DNA from: Methanobrevibacter arboriphilus
GTDB lineage: Archaea; Methanobacteriota; Methanobacteria; Methanobacteriales; Methanobacteriaceae
Direction of reading: 5' to 3'
DNA length: 64,000 bases
Assembly: GCF_019669925.1 (NCBI RefSeq)
Contig: NZ_AP019779.1
Span: 1,255,001-1,319,000 of the forward strand
The notes beneath the pieces are model-generated. The model was not told where the DNA came from. It ran no database searches and saw only the letters and a list, made by a program, of their open reading frames with translations. Both the position numbers and the translations under genes were made by a program. Below are positions 37,881 to 48,023 of this stretch, piece after piece. The stretch's first letter is position 1, and the number at the start of each line of letters is the position of its first letter.

Positions 37881-39134
37881 ATGGAAGGAAAAAAATTTAT
37901 GTGGATGCTTAAAAAGGATCTTTTATCCCTTTGGAGACATAAACCACGATTAGTATCAATGTTTCTTTTCCCAATAATAATGATAGTATTGTTTGGCTAT
38001 GGTATGGGAGGAACTATCGAAAATGTTCCTATAGCTATTGTAGATCAAAGTCATGGCGAAATGGCGGACCAAACACTTATGGCAGTTAAAAATATGTCTC
38101 TTTTTGAAGTAAAAAATATTACTTCAAATGTGAATCTAGCAAAGGAGATGGTAAATAACGGAGAGGTGAAGGCAGCTATAATACTGCCACCAAATTATGA
38201 TGATATTAGGACGGATCAAAGTAAAATGGTAGTACTTTATCTAGATTCATCAGATCAAATAGCTTCTCAAGCCATAGTTCCAGCTACACAAGGATTGTTT
38301 AGTCAATTGAGTGCACAGATAGGTGCTGAGAAATTAGCTAGTTTAGAAGTTCAAAATACTGCAATGAATCCTCAAAGTAGTTCTTCAAATGGTAGTGGAG
38401 TAGCAAATACAACAGATAATTCAACAGCAGACAATTCAGCAGCAGATAGCTCAGGAGCAGATAGTTCAATTTCATCAAATGTTAATGGAATAGTAAATTC
38501 TATAAACTTACAAATAAACAGAATATATGGCGATATTGCATATATTGACTTTTTAGTTCCAGCAGTTTTAGCTATGACTGTTATGATGTCATGTATGATG
38601 GGTATGGGTCAATCTATTGCAGGTGAAAGAGAAACAGGAGAATTAGCAAGATTATTCATGACTCCTACAAGCATCACAACTGTTGTAGGTGGAAAAATAT
38701 TTTCAAAACTAATAATAGAAATTGCTAAAGCTCTAATACTGCTGGCAGCGGCGATTCTACTTTTTGGTATAACGATAAACGGAAATATTTTCTTAGCTAT
38801 AGGAGTGCTTATACTTGGAGCATTAACATTTGTTGGATTTGGAATAATGATTTCTGCAACTACACAAACACAAGAAGATTATACACAGATTGTAATGCCT
38901 TTCACTATGCCAATGATGTTCGTATCAGGTGTATTCTATCCAATAGAAACTATGCCATGGATTTTCCAAAAAATAGCTTATTTATTCCCATTAACTTATT
39001 TAAATGATGCTATGAGGGGAGTAATGATTAAAGGGGCAGGAATAGGAGATATATGGATTGACCTCTTAGTCCTTCTAGGATTTTTAGTATTTTTCTTTGT
39101 TGCAGGAGTTATAAGATTCGACAGAGATGTATAA
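37881..39134 (+). CDS. ABC-2 type permease
   Basis: 417 residues, partner of the preceding ATPase. One N-terminal membrane helix (MFLFPIIMIVLFGYGMGG), a large external domain (about 50-215) starting NVPIAIVDQSHGE, as in YhgE/DrrB-type exporters, then five C-terminal helices and an FDRDV end. The external domain contains a Ser/Asn/Asp/Ala low-complexity linker (about 172-200, with repeated TADNSAADSSGADS-like units). Substrate unknown; PadR control suggests a xenobiotic or wall-stress efflux role. Confidence 0.9.
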   Translation: MEGKKFMWMLKKDLLSLWRHKPRLVSMFLFPIIMIVLFGYGMGGTIENVPIAIVDQSHGEMADQTLMAVKNMSLFEVKNITSNVNLAKEMVNNGEVKAAIILPPNYDDIRTDQSKMVVLYLDSSDQIASQAIVPATQGLFSQLSAQIGAEKLASLEVQNTAMNPQSSSSNGSGVANTTDNSTADNSAADSSGADSSISSNVNGIVNSINLQINRIYGDIAYIDFLVPAVLAMTVMMSCMMGMGQSIAGERETGELARLFMTPTSITTVVGGKIFSKLIIEIAKALILLAAAILLFGITINGNIFLAIGVLILGALTFVGFGIMISATTQTQEDYTQIVMPFTMPMMFVSGVFYPIETMPWIFQKIAYLFPLTYLNDAMRGVMIKGAGIGDIWIDLLVLLGFLVFFFVAGVIRFDRDV

Positions 39135-39210
39135 TAGAGGTTAAAAAATATAATAATAAAAATACTGATTTAAATGTTGATCTAAATATTAATTTAATTG
39201 ATTTAACTAT

Positions 39211-39301
39211 TTATTTAATTATTACTAATTTAATTATTAGTAATTTAATTATTACTAATTTAATTATTAGTAATTTAATTATTAGTAATTTAATTATTAC
39301 T
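39211..39301. repeat. 16-base tandem repeat upstream of the PQQ-propeller gene
   Basis: Five to six head-to-tail copies of TAATTTAATTATTAGT or TAATTTAATTATTACT. The junctions give ACTAAT...ATTAGT dyads. It ends ten bases before the ATG, so the GGTGAT ribosome site follows directly; the repeat occupies the promoter/leader zone. Confidence 0.75.
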
Positions 39302-39311
39302 TGGTGATTTA

Positions 39312-40568
39312 ATGTCAAAATCGATGACAAATAATTTTAAAAAAATTTTAATAGGAATGGCTATTCTTGCTATTTTTATAAATCCTATTGCAGGAGCTAA
39401 TAATAATTGGACAATGTTTCAAGAAAACATTGAACATACTGGTTTTATAGAAGAAGCAGGTGATTTTGTTTCAAATTTATGGATACATGGTATGAATAAT
39501 CCTATTCTATCCTCTCCAGCTATACAAGACAAAATAATATACCTGGCATCTGAAAATGGATTACTTGAAGCTATAAATATGGAAAATGGTGATATAAACT
39601 GGAAATATCAATTAAATGGAAGTGTTCAAGCATCTCCAGTTGTTAAAGGAGATAATTTGTTTATAGGTACAAATGTAGATAATAATAAAGGATATATGTA
39701 TAGTTATAACATTGAAAATAAAAAATTATCTTGGAAATTTGAAATTTCAAAACCAATTGAATCTACTGCAACATTAACCAATGATACTATTTATTTTGGA
39801 GCAGATAATGGTAAAATTTATGCTTTAAATACAAAAGATGGGTCTAAGCTATGGGAAAAAGAAATTGGAGGAAAGGTAAAATCTTCACCAACATATGTCG
39901 ATGGAACAGTTTATGTTGGTTCTACAAATGGAGTAGTTTTCGCACTAAATGGAAATGATGGAAGCCCAATATGGAACTACACTGTTGGAGATCAAGTAGT
40001 AGCTTCACCTAGCTATGGAGACGGTAAACTATATATAGGTTCACTTGATGGAACCATATATAGTTTAAATGGATCAGATGGAAGCCTTGCTTGGAAATAT
40101 GACTTGGGAAATAAAGTCAATTCATCTGCATCATTAGACTTAAGAAACAATAATTTGTATATTGGTTCAGATAGTGATAATTTAACATGTTTAGATACTA
40201 GAGATGGTACTTTTAAATGGGCATATAAAACAGGAGGAGATGTTAGAACTACACCTGCTATATACGAAGATAAAGTTGTTTTTGGATCAAATGATGGAAC
40301 TCAATATATCTTGAATAAATATACTGGAAATCCAGAATTAACATATAATCCTGGAACTTATCTATTTAATTCCCCAATAACTTCCTCTTCAGTAGTATAC
40401 GGAGATGTGATATTTTTTGCAGGTAATGATGGGTATTTATATTCATTAGATGGAGATAAATTAAATACACCAATTTCTGTATTTGTATACTATGCTATAA
40501 TTGTTATAATAGTTGTTTTAGCTGTAATAATAGGTTTAATAACTTTTATAAAAAGAAGAAGAAAATAA
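39312..40568 (+). CDS. Membrane-anchored PQQ-type beta-propeller protein
   Basis: 418 residues. Signal peptide at 10-29 (ILIGMAILAIFINPIAGA), then about eight PQQ/WD40-like blades with the pattern YALNTKDGSKLWEKEIGGKV, SSPTYVDGTVYVGS, VFALNGNDGSPIWNYTVGD. A final membrane helix (about 388-410) and a KRRRK stop-transfer tail anchor it outside the cell. No enzyme motif, so probably a surface scaffold or BamB-like assembly factor rather than a quinoprotein dehydrogenase. SD GGTGATTTA. It follows the ABC exporter by 177 bases. Confidence 0.85.
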   Translation: MSKSMTNNFKKILIGMAILAIFINPIAGANNNWTMFQENIEHTGFIEEAGDFVSNLWIHGMNNPILSSPAIQDKIIYLASENGLLEAINMENGDINWKYQLNGSVQASPVVKGDNLFIGTNVDNNKGYMYSYNIENKKLSWKFEISKPIESTATLTNDTIYFGADNGKIYALNTKDGSKLWEKEIGGKVKSSPTYVDGTVYVGSTNGVVFALNGNDGSPIWNYTVGDQVVASPSYGDGKLYIGSLDGTIYSLNGSDGSLAWKYDLGNKVNSSASLDLRNNNLYIGSDSDNLTCLDTRDGTFKWAYKTGGDVRTTPAIYEDKVVFGSNDGTQYILNKYTGNPELTYNPGTYLFNSPITSSSVVYGDVIFFAGNDGYLYSLDGDKLNTPISVFVYYAIIVIIVVLAVIIGLITFIKRRRK

Positions 40569-40892
40569 AAAATTAAAAATAAAAATTAAACTTTATAATT
40601 ATTAACTTTATTTTTATTTTAAAATTTAATTTTAATCTAAAATAATTTTAATTTTTAGTTTAATTTTTAATTTAATTTTTAATTTAATAATTTTGAATTT
40701 AATTTTATTTTTATAATAGTTAGTTTTAGTTTATTTTCATTATTTTATATTGTATAATTTTATGTTGTTATAATTTTATATTATATTAATTTATATTGTA
40801 TAATCTCATATTATATAGTATAATTTTATATTATAATATTATTTTAAACTATTAATTTATCTTTAATTATAATAAATATAAGGAGAATTAAC
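40569..40892. other. Low-complexity intergenic region
   Basis: 324 bases made largely of TAATTTT-type units (40600-40700) then TATAATTTTATATTA-type repeats (40740-40845), leading to the AGGAGA ribosome site at 40881. T-rich runs early in the region could terminate the propeller gene. No ORF. Confidence 0.4.
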
Positions 40893-42065
40893 ATGAAGTA
40901 TCGGAAAATAGAAAAAAATAAAGACAAATTATCTGTTTTAGGATATGGATGTATGAGATTTCCAAAAAAAAATCGAGTAATTGATTATGAAAAAACAGAA
41001 AAACAGATCATCACAGCTATTGAAAAAGGCGTTAATTATTTCGATACTGCATATTTATATCCAAAAAGTGAAGAAACTCTTGGAAAAATTTTAAAATCAA
41101 ATAATTGTAGAGAAAAAGTTAAAATTGCAACAAAAATGCCTGTTCAAGCTATCAAAACTAGAGAAAAAATGGATGAAATTTTGGAAAATCAGCTGAAAAG
41201 GCTAAAAACTGATTATATAGACTACTACTTAATACATAATCTTATAAAATTTGAAGAATGGGAAAATCTTAAAAATCTTGGAATTTTAGATTTTATAAAC
41301 TCTGAAAAAAAGAAAGGAAGACTAATAAACTTTGGTTTTTCATTTCATGGCAATTTACATGAATTTAAAAAAATAATCGATGATTATAACTGGGAAGTCT
41401 GTATGATACAATATAATTATATAGATGAACATTATCAGGCAGGAAATGAAGGATTAGATTATGCTGTATCAAAAAATATTGGAGTAATTGCAATGGAACC
41501 TCTAAGAGGAGGAATGTTAGTTGAAAAATTACCAAAAAAAGCAAAAAAAATTATTGAAAATTTCAATGTTAAAAGGTCTCCGGGGGAATGGGGATTAAGA
41601 TGGGTTTGGGATAGTCCAGATATTAAGGTAGTTTTATCTGGAATGAATGATGATAAAATCATTGAAGAAAATATAAATGCTGCATCAGAATCTAGTCCAA
41701 ATTCACTTAGTTTAGAAGAAAAACAAATGTTAGAAAAAGTTAAGGAAGAGTTTAAAAGTAAAATAAAGGTTGAATGTACTAACTGTGCCTATTGTATGCC
41801 ATGTCCCCAAGGAGTTGATATACCTACTTGTTTTTCATCTTACAACGATAAATCAATTTTTGGAGGATTTAAACCACAAGTAATGTATGTAAATGCTACT
41901 GAAGATAAATCAGCAGCATATAAATGTACTCAATGTGGAGTCTGTGAGAAAAAATGCCCTCAAGAAATTCCTATTATTGAAGAGTTAAAAAATGTTAGTA
42001 AATCTATGGATAAATGGTATTATCGATTATTAGGAAAAATAGTCAAATTAATAATATATAGATAA
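40893..42065 (+). CDS. Aldo/keto reductase with C-terminal 2[4Fe-4S] domain
   Basis: 390 residues. The N-terminal TIM barrel has the AKR tetrad: Asp and Tyr in FDTAYLYPKSEE, Lys in IATKMP and His in YLIHNL. The C-terminal 100 residues carry CTNCAYCMPCPQGV and CTQCGVCEKKCPQE, two clustered Cys motifs of the ferredoxin type, common in this archaeal/clostridial AKR family. Presumably transfers electrons between ferredoxin or NADP and an unknown carbonyl substrate. AGGAGA precedes the ATG. Stands alone. Confidence 0.88.
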   Translation: MKYRKIEKNKDKLSVLGYGCMRFPKKNRVIDYEKTEKQIITAIEKGVNYFDTAYLYPKSEETLGKILKSNNCREKVKIATKMPVQAIKTREKMDEILENQLKRLKTDYIDYYLIHNLIKFEEWENLKNLGILDFINSEKKKGRLINFGFSFHGNLHEFKKIIDDYNWEVCMIQYNYIDEHYQAGNEGLDYAVSKNIGVIAMEPLRGGMLVEKLPKKAKKIIENFNVKRSPGEWGLRWVWDSPDIKVVLSGMNDDKIIEENINAASESSPNSLSLEEKQMLEKVKEEFKSKIKVECTNCAYCMPCPQGVDIPTCFSSYNDKSIFGGFKPQVMYVNATEDKSAAYKCTQCGVCEKKCPQEIPIIEELKNVSKSMDKWYYRLLGKIVKLIIYR

Positions 42066-42464
42066 CCAATACATAGCTAATAATGTAAATAGCCAATAAA
42101 TAACTAATATATAATTAATAATAATCAATAATAGAAAATATACACCAATTAAATATACAACCAATAAGCATTGAAAATATTGAACCAAATTAAATATGAT
42201 ATTTTAAATAATAACATTAAATAATTATTTAATATTAAATAATCATTTAATGATTACATATTCGATGCATAATCTCTAAAATTTCAACAATATAGATTTG
42301 TTAAATGAATACTCCTTTTTAATACAAATATTCCTTATTTTAATACTAAATATTAACATTATTATTAATTAGAAAATAGTTAAAAAATATTAGAATAAAA
42401 AATTAGAATAAAAAAGTTAGAATAAGCAATGCAATATAAAAATAAGATAAAAAAAGCTAAAGCC
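42066..42464. other. Intergenic region between convergent genes
   Basis: 399 bases between the AKR and albA 3' ends. TAATAACATTAAATAATTATTTAATATT near 42210-42240 forms imperfect dyads that may act as terminators for both genes. No ORF or RNA gene. Confidence 0.35.
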
Positions 42465-42743
42465 TTAATTATCTTTTTTAAGATGTATCTCTATAGTAGA
42501 AACATTGGTTGAAACACCATCGTTTCCAACAATTTCTTCAGTACAAATATCTATACTTTCAACATCCATGTCTGGTATAAAACGGTTTCTGACTATTTCA
42601 GCCACATCAACCGCTCTGCTAATAGCCCTTCCTCTTGCTTTCAAAACAACTTCGGATACGCCACTGTTCATCTGAGTTACTACTGCTAGTACATAATTCA
42701 TTACTGGTTTATTTCCAATGTATACAATATTTTCTTCTGGCAT
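42465..42743 (-). CDS. albA: Chromatin protein Alba
   Basis: 92 residues from the ATG at 42743, directly after GGAGGTCATTAAT; the longer GTG frame would begin inside that Shine-Dalgarno. The Alba/Sac10b fold is evident: [18 protein letters not shown], then the loop and helix [18 protein letters not shown] with the DNA-contacting basic residues, and the beta-hairpin [12 protein letters not shown]. An abundant dimeric DNA- and RNA-binding nucleoid protein. The acetylatable Lys region is NKPV. Single gene with its own leader. Confidence 0.95.
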   Translation of the reverse strand: MPEENIVYIGNKPVMNYVLAVVTQMNSGVSEVVLKARGRAISRAVDVAEIVRNRFIPDMDVESIDICTEEIVGNDGVSTNVSTIEIHLKKDN

Positions 42744-43120
42744 ATTAATGACCTCCGACACTATGTAATAATATATTATTTAACCATATTATATAATTTA
42801 TGTTTTTAATATCTTTTAAAAACAATTTTTTAAAAAATACACTAAATTTTTATTAAATTCACTTTAAAAAAAAATTATTATAAAAATTTTAAAAGAAAAA
42901 ATATCAAAATAATTTTTAAAAATGTAATACTAAAAAATTAAAAATAAAAATTAAAACTAGAAATTAAGAATAAATCTAATAAAAATAAAAAATAATACTA
43001 AAAATACCAAGAAATGATACTAAGAAATAATAGTAAAAAATGAAAAATAATGAAAATGAAATAAAATAAAAAGTTAAAAATAGAAAAAATAATAAAAATA
43101 ATAAAAATTCATTTATACTG
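42744..43120. other. Intergenic region, albA promoter and leuA 3' end
   Basis: 377 bases. Adjacent to albA are TATA-like stretches on the minus strand (about 42775-42800). The rest (42900-43110) is A-rich on the plus strand, hence T-rich on the transcribed minus strand after leuA, suitable for U-tract termination. No ORF. Confidence 0.4.
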
Positions 43121-44662
43121 TTATTTGGCCTCTTTTATCATTAAAATTTTGTTAATTGAATTTAAAACTGCATCAACACTAGCCATAATAACATCTTCAC
43201 GAGTAGCTCGTCCAGTAGCCTTATTATTTTCTTCATCAGAAGTAATGACAAAAACTTCAGCTAAAGCATCAGTTCCACCAGTAATAGCTTCTATATGATA
43301 TTCTTCAAGCTGTATATTAGTAGTTCCTTTAACAAGAGTTTGAATAGCATTTAATGCTGCATCAACCGGACCAACACCGATAGAAGAAGTTTCTTTTTCT
43401 TTACCATTAATCATTAACTTAACAGTTGCAGTTGGTGAAACTGTTTTTCCAGAACCAGAACTAACAGATAAACCTATCAGTTTAACAGCCTCTTCTTTAG
43501 CTTTTCCAAGAACTGTTATAGCAATAGCTTTTAAATCAGCATCAGTTATAGATTTACCTTTATCACCAAGTCCTTTTACTTGATCATAAACAGTACAAAA
43601 TTGTTCTTCATCCATTTTAATATCATATTCTGCTAATTTCGCTTTAAGTGCATTTGCACCAGTATGTTTACCTAAAGCTATTTTTCTAGTGTGACCAACA
43701 AGTTCAGGAGCAATAGGTTCATAAGTAGCTGCATTTTCTAAAACACCATGAACATGAATACCAGATTCATGAGCAAAAGCATTTTCACCAACAATAGGCT
43801 TATTAGGAGGCATTTTTATACCCGTAACTCTTGAAACAAAATCAGACAAGTTGTATAATTGCGTAGTGTCAATATCTAAATCAAGACCATAAGCAACTTT
43901 TAATGTAACAACAAGCTCTTCTAAAGAAGCATTGCCTCCTCGCTCCCCAATTCCATTTACAGTTACATGAGCTTGTTCTGCTCCAGATTCAATAGCAACA
44001 AGAGAATTAGCAACAGCTAAACCAAAATCATTATGAAAATGAACACTTATTGGTAATGACAACTCATTTTTAAGATTAGAAATTAATTTTCTAGAAGTAG
44101 TTGGAACTAAAACACCAACAGTATCGGGAACATTGATTAAATCTGCACCTGCATCTTCCACAGCTTTATAAACATCGATAAGATAATCAAGTTCGGTTCT
44201 AGTTGAATCTTCAGCAGAAAATTCTACAGTTATACCATGATCTTTAGCATATTCAATAGCAGAAGAAGCTTTATCTACAATCTCTTCTTTTGACATTTTA
44301 AGTTTAAAATCTCTATGAAGAGGAGAAGTTCCAATAAAAGTGTGCATATAGCTTAAATCACAATCCAACAAAGCATCAATATCATTTTTCAATACTCTAG
44401 CTAAACCACAAATATTTGCATTTAAACCCAAATCATTTATTAATTTAGCCGATTTCCGCTCTCCTTCAGAAACAGCTGGAAATCCATATTCGATAGTATT
44501 TATCCCAAGATTGTCTAACTTCTGAGCTATTTGTATTTTTTCATCAGTAGTCAGAGCTATTCCTGGAGCTTGTTCTCCATCCCTAAGAGTTGTATCAAAA
44601 ATTTTAACCTTTTTTGAAAGAGTAATATCACTCTTTGGAATTTTTAAATCGTTTATTTCCAC
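43121..44662 (-). CDS. leuA: 2-isopropylmalate synthase (or closely related citramalate synthase)
   Basis: 513 residues from GTG 44662, chosen because GAGGAATCAAA directly precedes it and the [10 protein letters not shown] motif then lies at residue 22; an upstream GTG would add 20 residues. HMG-CoA lyase-like barrel motifs: [57 protein letters not shown]. The C-terminal 120 residues are the LeuA regulatory dimer domain, so leucine feedback is expected. EYGFP instead of the CimA-like EAGSA favours LeuA, but CimA cannot be excluded. Catalyses acetyl-CoA plus ketoisovalerate condensation in leucine synthesis. Confidence 0.8.
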   Translation of the reverse strand: MEINDLKIPKSDITLSKKVKIFDTTLRDGEQAPGIALTTDEKIQIAQKLDNLGINTIEYGFPAVSEGERKSAKLINDLGLNANICGLARVLKNDIDALLDCDLSYMHTFIGTSPLHRDFKLKMSKEEIVDKASSAIEYAKDHGITVEFSAEDSTRTELDYLIDVYKAVEDAGADLINVPDTVGVLVPTTSRKLISNLKNELSLPISVHFHNDFGLAVANSLVAIESGAEQAHVTVNGIGERGGNASLEELVVTLKVAYGLDLDIDTTQLYNLSDFVSRVTGIKMPPNKPIVGENAFAHESGIHVHGVLENAATYEPIAPELVGHTRKIALGKHTGANALKAKLAEYDIKMDEEQFCTVYDQVKGLGDKGKSITDADLKAIAITVLGKAKEEAVKLIGLSVSSGSGKTVSPTATVKLMINGKEKETSSIGVGPVDAALNAIQTLVKGTTNIQLEEYHIEAITGGTDALAEVFVITSDEENNKATGRATREDVIMASVDAVLNSINKILMIKEAK

Positions 44663-44688
44663 TTTGATTCCTCTATTTGATTCCTCTA
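44663..44688 (-). repeat. Tandem duplication of the leuA Shine-Dalgarno
   Basis: A perfect 13-base direct repeat, TAGAGGAATCAAA twice on the minus strand, immediately before the GTG of leuA. Each copy contains a GAGG ribosome site; only the proximal one has correct spacing to the GTG, the distal one lies 20 bases away. Confidence 0.7.
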
Positions 44689-44876
44689 TATTGAATATTC
44701 TTCTAGCTATATTTAATATCACGAATAATTGATAAAAAATATAACATTATAAAATCTGTTTTTAATAGTATAAAAATTTTAAGAAGATAAATATATATAT
44801 ATATAAAAAAAAAATTTAAATTAAAATATTTAAATTAAAAATAATATAAATTAAGTTAATATATCCAATACTAAAT

Positions 44877-45680
44877 CTAAGTTCCAATAGCTAAGCTTAA
44901 AAAATTTCTAACTCCTGGAGCTAGTCCTAGTATAAAAATAGCTAATTTCAAAGTTCCAGATAAAATCTCATCATCAACATATTTATCAATGATATATAAA
45001 GAGATACATATAACAATTATTTTTAGTGGAAACATAGTAATTGCTGTTCCAGATAGATTATATATTGAACCAGGAAGGACATGTTGTTCAAAATAGCCAT
45101 AATAATCTACAGCAATGAAAGTAGAAGATGCATCAAACAAATGAGCAGATATAATTGATAGATTTATTTTACCATCATAAGAACTTAAAGTAAAAAGATC
45201 CCAAAATTTACCAATAATTATAAAAATAACAGTCATCACTATCCAAGATAAGATAACTTGACTAAAAGCTATTAAATTAATACTTTGAATATTAATTAAA
45301 TTGATAATAGCTAAAATTAATCCAATGAAAAATAATGTATATTTAAAATCAATATCAGTCTTTTTCTGAATAATTATTCCTAAAAAAATAGATAGCACTA
45401 CAATACCAGCTACAATAAAGTAAATTCCTGGAGTTATTAAAAACCAATTGTAAGGATATATTCCATTATCAACTAAAGCTCTTACACTAGATCCCAGGAA
45501 AATAAAAGGCATTAATGGGATTATAAGATCAGTAGGGTTGATTTTATAATGTTTAAAAATTTTAATAATCATGAAAAGAGCAATAACAAGAATTATCCAA
45601 TAAACAATTGTGTTAAATATGGTATATCCTGAAAAAAAATAAATTGATAAAAAACTGATAAATGAGGATTCAATAGACAT
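44877..45680 (-). CDS. DUF63 family membrane protein
   Basis: 267 residues from the ATG at 45680 (GGATGATAAA before it); an ATG four codons earlier is also possible. Seven to eight membrane helices. Family signatures GYTIFNTIVY, GSSVRALVDNG, and SAHLFDASSTFIAVDYYGYFEQHVLP are clear for the archaeal DUF63 family, which has no known function; conserved His, Asp and Glu residues within helices suggest a membrane enzyme or transporter. Upstream of it is the PHP gene, same strand, 76 bases away. Confidence 0.85.
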   Translation of the reverse strand: MSIESSFISFLSIYFFSGYTIFNTIVYWIILVIALFMIIKIFKHYKINPTDLIIPLMPFIFLGSSVRALVDNGIYPYNWFLITPGIYFIVAGIVVLSIFLGIIIQKKTDIDFKYTLFFIGLILAIINLINIQSINLIAFSQVILSWIVMTVIFIIIGKFWDLFTLSSYDGKINLSIISAHLFDASSTFIAVDYYGYFEQHVLPGSIYNLSGTAITMFPLKIIVICISLYIIDKYVDDEILSGTLKLAIFILGLAPGVRNFLSLAIGT

Positions 45681-45756
45681 TTTATCATCCATATGTATAT
45701 AAATAACTATTATATTAAATAATTATTATTTTAAATAAAGCTAAAAAGAAATATAA

Positions 45757-46455
45757 CTAATAAATTCTCCTTATTTTTTTATTAAATACTTCTTTAGCAA
45801 TTAAATAATTAGAAGTCCTTTTACCTCTAGCAATAGTATTATTTGGCTTAATAGAATCAATAACATCATCAACATTAGGTTCACTATCAATATCAATAAT
45901 TTCAGTATAACAATTGCCAACTGATTCAATAAAATGAGAATCACTAGAACCAATCTTAGCTAAATTATACTTATTAGCAACTTTATTAGACCTATGATTA
46001 GAATACCCAATGATATATCTAGCATTTAAAACTTCAACACCCTCTACTGAACCATTATTAAGTTTATAATCCCCCATTAAACTTTTAAAAGTTTTTTCAT
46101 TTTTAAAAAAAAGACCACTCCTATAAGAAGAAAATGGATGAGGTATAATAGCTATTCCACCTTCATCATGGATTTTTTCCACAGTTTCCTCAGGAGAAAG
46201 ACCTTTTTCAATCACAGTATCCACTCCAAAACCAAGAATATGGCCTTCAGAAGAGGTAATTTCAATAGAAGGTACAACAAGAATATCATCAAAATTTTTC
46301 GATATTTCAGAAGCTATTTTAGAACCTTTAATAGTATCATGATCACTTATAGCTATAATATCTAACTTTATCTTTCTAGCTTGATCTATAATGCTTTTAG
46401 GACTAGATCTGGCATCTCCAGAATAACAACTATGAATATGAGGATCTAATTTCAT
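45757..46455 (-). CDS. PHP-domain phosphoesterase
   Basis: 232 residues with the four PHP metal motifs: DPHIHSCYSGD at the N-terminus, ISDHDTIKG, the Glu in VVPSIEITS, HPFSSYR and SSDSHF near the C-terminus. Stand-alone PHP enzymes hydrolyse nucleotide 3'-phosphates or other phosphoesters; substrate unknown. No Shine-Dalgarno is evident before the ATG, possibly leaderless. Between the DUF1786 gene (59 bases upstream) and the DUF63 gene, all on the minus strand, likely one transcription unit. Confidence 0.85.
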   Translation of the reverse strand: MKLDPHIHSCYSGDARSSPKSIIDQARKIKLDIIAISDHDTIKGSKIASEISKNFDDILVVPSIEITSSEGHILGFGVDTVIEKGLSPEETVEKIHDEGGIAIIPHPFSSYRSGLFFKNEKTFKSLMGDYKLNNGSVEGVEVLNARYIIGYSNHRSNKVANKYNLAKIGSSDSHFIESVGNCYTEIIDIDSEPNVDDVIDSIKPNNTIARGKRTSNYLIAKEVFNKKIRRIY

Positions 46456-46514
46456 TCTATCAAAAAAAATAATATATTATTTTATTTTAGTTTTTAATAT
46501 TATTTGTAATAATA

Positions 46515-47564
46515 TTAATTTTTTAAATATTCAACAGCTTTAATCAAACCAACAGGACCTGTCATCATAACATCTCCCCCTGGAGAAGCATTATAATAAG
46601 CTAAATTTGTTTTTTCAATAATTTTTCGCTTAGGTCCAGTGACAATCACCTTTTCAAGGGTTGAAATAGGATTAACTACATGTGCACCATGACCATGATC
46701 ATCATGAACTTCTTTATGAGTTATAGTTCCATCAACAAGTCTTTGGACAAGTTTTTCTATTTTTTCTGGAGATAAACTAGAAGTATGATGCTCAAAAACA
46801 CCTTGAATTTTTCCATCTTCAATAGAAGCAGCCATCGTATGACCATTACCAATATCCATAACAACAAAACTGTTTAAATGAGAAATTTCAGGATCAAAAC
46901 AAGCCCCACAAATAGAAGCAAATTTAGAATCCATAATAATTGGATTTAAACCAAAAAGAGATTCTTCAATAGCTTTCATTCGAGAAAAATAATCAGGAAC
47001 ATTACCATCAAAAGCAAATTCTTCAACATGCATAGGATAACTTAACTTTTCTTTAATTTTTTCAAATCTAAAATCTCTATCACCCATTTTCTCACTAAAA
47101 CCATGATCTTGAGCAGCGACTGCAATTTTATCAAATTTGAAGTTTATATCATATTCTGAAATTGTTGAAGTTATTTGTTCAATATTAACATCTATTAAGT
47201 TTATTTTATAATAATTTGAATATTTTGAATCTTTTAAAAAGCTGCCATTATCAACAATTTCAACTCCCAAATCCTCAACTACTTTTAAATCATCTTTTAT
47301 AGTTCTAGCAGGCTGTTTTTCCATGACTATTTTATAGCCATTTTCTATATGAGCGATAATAGCACTTTTAATTTTTCCTCCACCCATTATAGTTCCATCA
47401 AAGTAAATATTGTTTCCTTTAGCTGTTTGTTCCTTAATTTTTTCAACAATTATTACAGGTGGAGAAGGTAAAACTAATTTTATAGAATTTTCAAGTTCTT
47501 TTTCATCATCATAAAATAATATATCTTGAGTTCCTGCACCAATGTCAATTGCTAAAATTTTCAT
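46515..47564 (-). CDS. DUF1786 family protein, ASKHA-like fold
   Basis: 349 residues. N-terminal LAIDIGAGTQDILFYD and an internal VVMDIGNGHTMAAS resemble the two phosphate-binding loops of actin/hexokinase-like ATPases. The family is DUF1786, sometimes annotated as related to pyruvate formate-lyase activating enzyme because of conserved Cys (ASICGACFDP). A His-rich insert (HKEVHDDHGHGAH near residue 285) may bind metal. Function unknown; cytoplasmic. First gene of an apparent minus-strand run with PHP and DUF63 genes. Confidence 0.8.
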   Translation of the reverse strand: MKILAIDIGAGTQDILFYDDEKELENSIKLVLPSPPVIIVEKIKEQTAKGNNIYFDGTIMGGGKIKSAIIAHIENGYKIVMEKQPARTIKDDLKVVEDLGVEIVDNGSFLKDSKYSNYYKINLIDVNIEQITSTISEYDINFKFDKIAVAAQDHGFSEKMGDRDFRFEKIKEKLSYPMHVEEFAFDGNVPDYFSRMKAIEESLFGLNPIIMDSKFASICGACFDPEISHLNSFVVMDIGNGHTMAASIEDGKIQGVFEHHTSSLSPEKIEKLVQRLVDGTITHKEVHDDHGHGAHVVNPISTLEKVIVTGPKRKIIEKTNLAYYNASPGGDVMMTGPVGLIKAVEYLKN

Positions 47565-48023
47565 AAAAATAATTGTATTTAAAAATATTTAAAACTATTC
47601 AATTATAAAAATTTAAAATTATTCCATATTATTCAATGAATTCATTGAAAAAAAATTCAATGAAAAAATATTAATAAGTATCTAAAATAAAAGTATTTAA
47701 AATATTTTTATTAAAAATATTTTAAAAATTTAATATATTAAATATTTCATGTAGAATTCAAAATATAATATTTAAAATTAATCATAAAATGGTTATGAAA
47801 TTAAAATTACTATGAATTATAAAATGTGTATAAATATTAAAACAAATATACATATTAAACTTAAGTTAAATATGAAGTAAACCAATAATAAACTAAATAG
47901 TAATCAAAATTAAAAATAATAATATAATTTATACTTGTGTTATATTTTATATCTAAATTTTATACATTATATCTTGATTTCATATTTTATACTTATACCT
48001 TATATTTATACCTTGGTGATGTA
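47565..48023. other. Intergenic region between divergent DUF1786 and flippase genes
   Basis: 459 bases. 47580-47760 has AAAATATTTAAAA-like repeats; 47940-48010 consists of repeated TTATATYTTGATTT/TATACCTTATATTTATACC units directly before the GGTGAT ribosome site of the flippase. These could be read as an N-terminal extension, but they are low-complexity and precede the Shine-Dalgarno. Confidence 0.4.

Noticed and set aside
39211-39301. Possible CRISPR array
   Set aside because: Units of 16 bases are directly adjacent with no unique spacers; the same holds for the repeats at 1181, 55636 and 55887. No cas gene is present.
47937-48023. N-terminal extension of the flippase
   Set aside because: It encodes only Tyr/Leu/Phe repeats and precedes the GGTGAT ribosome site of the ATG at 48024.
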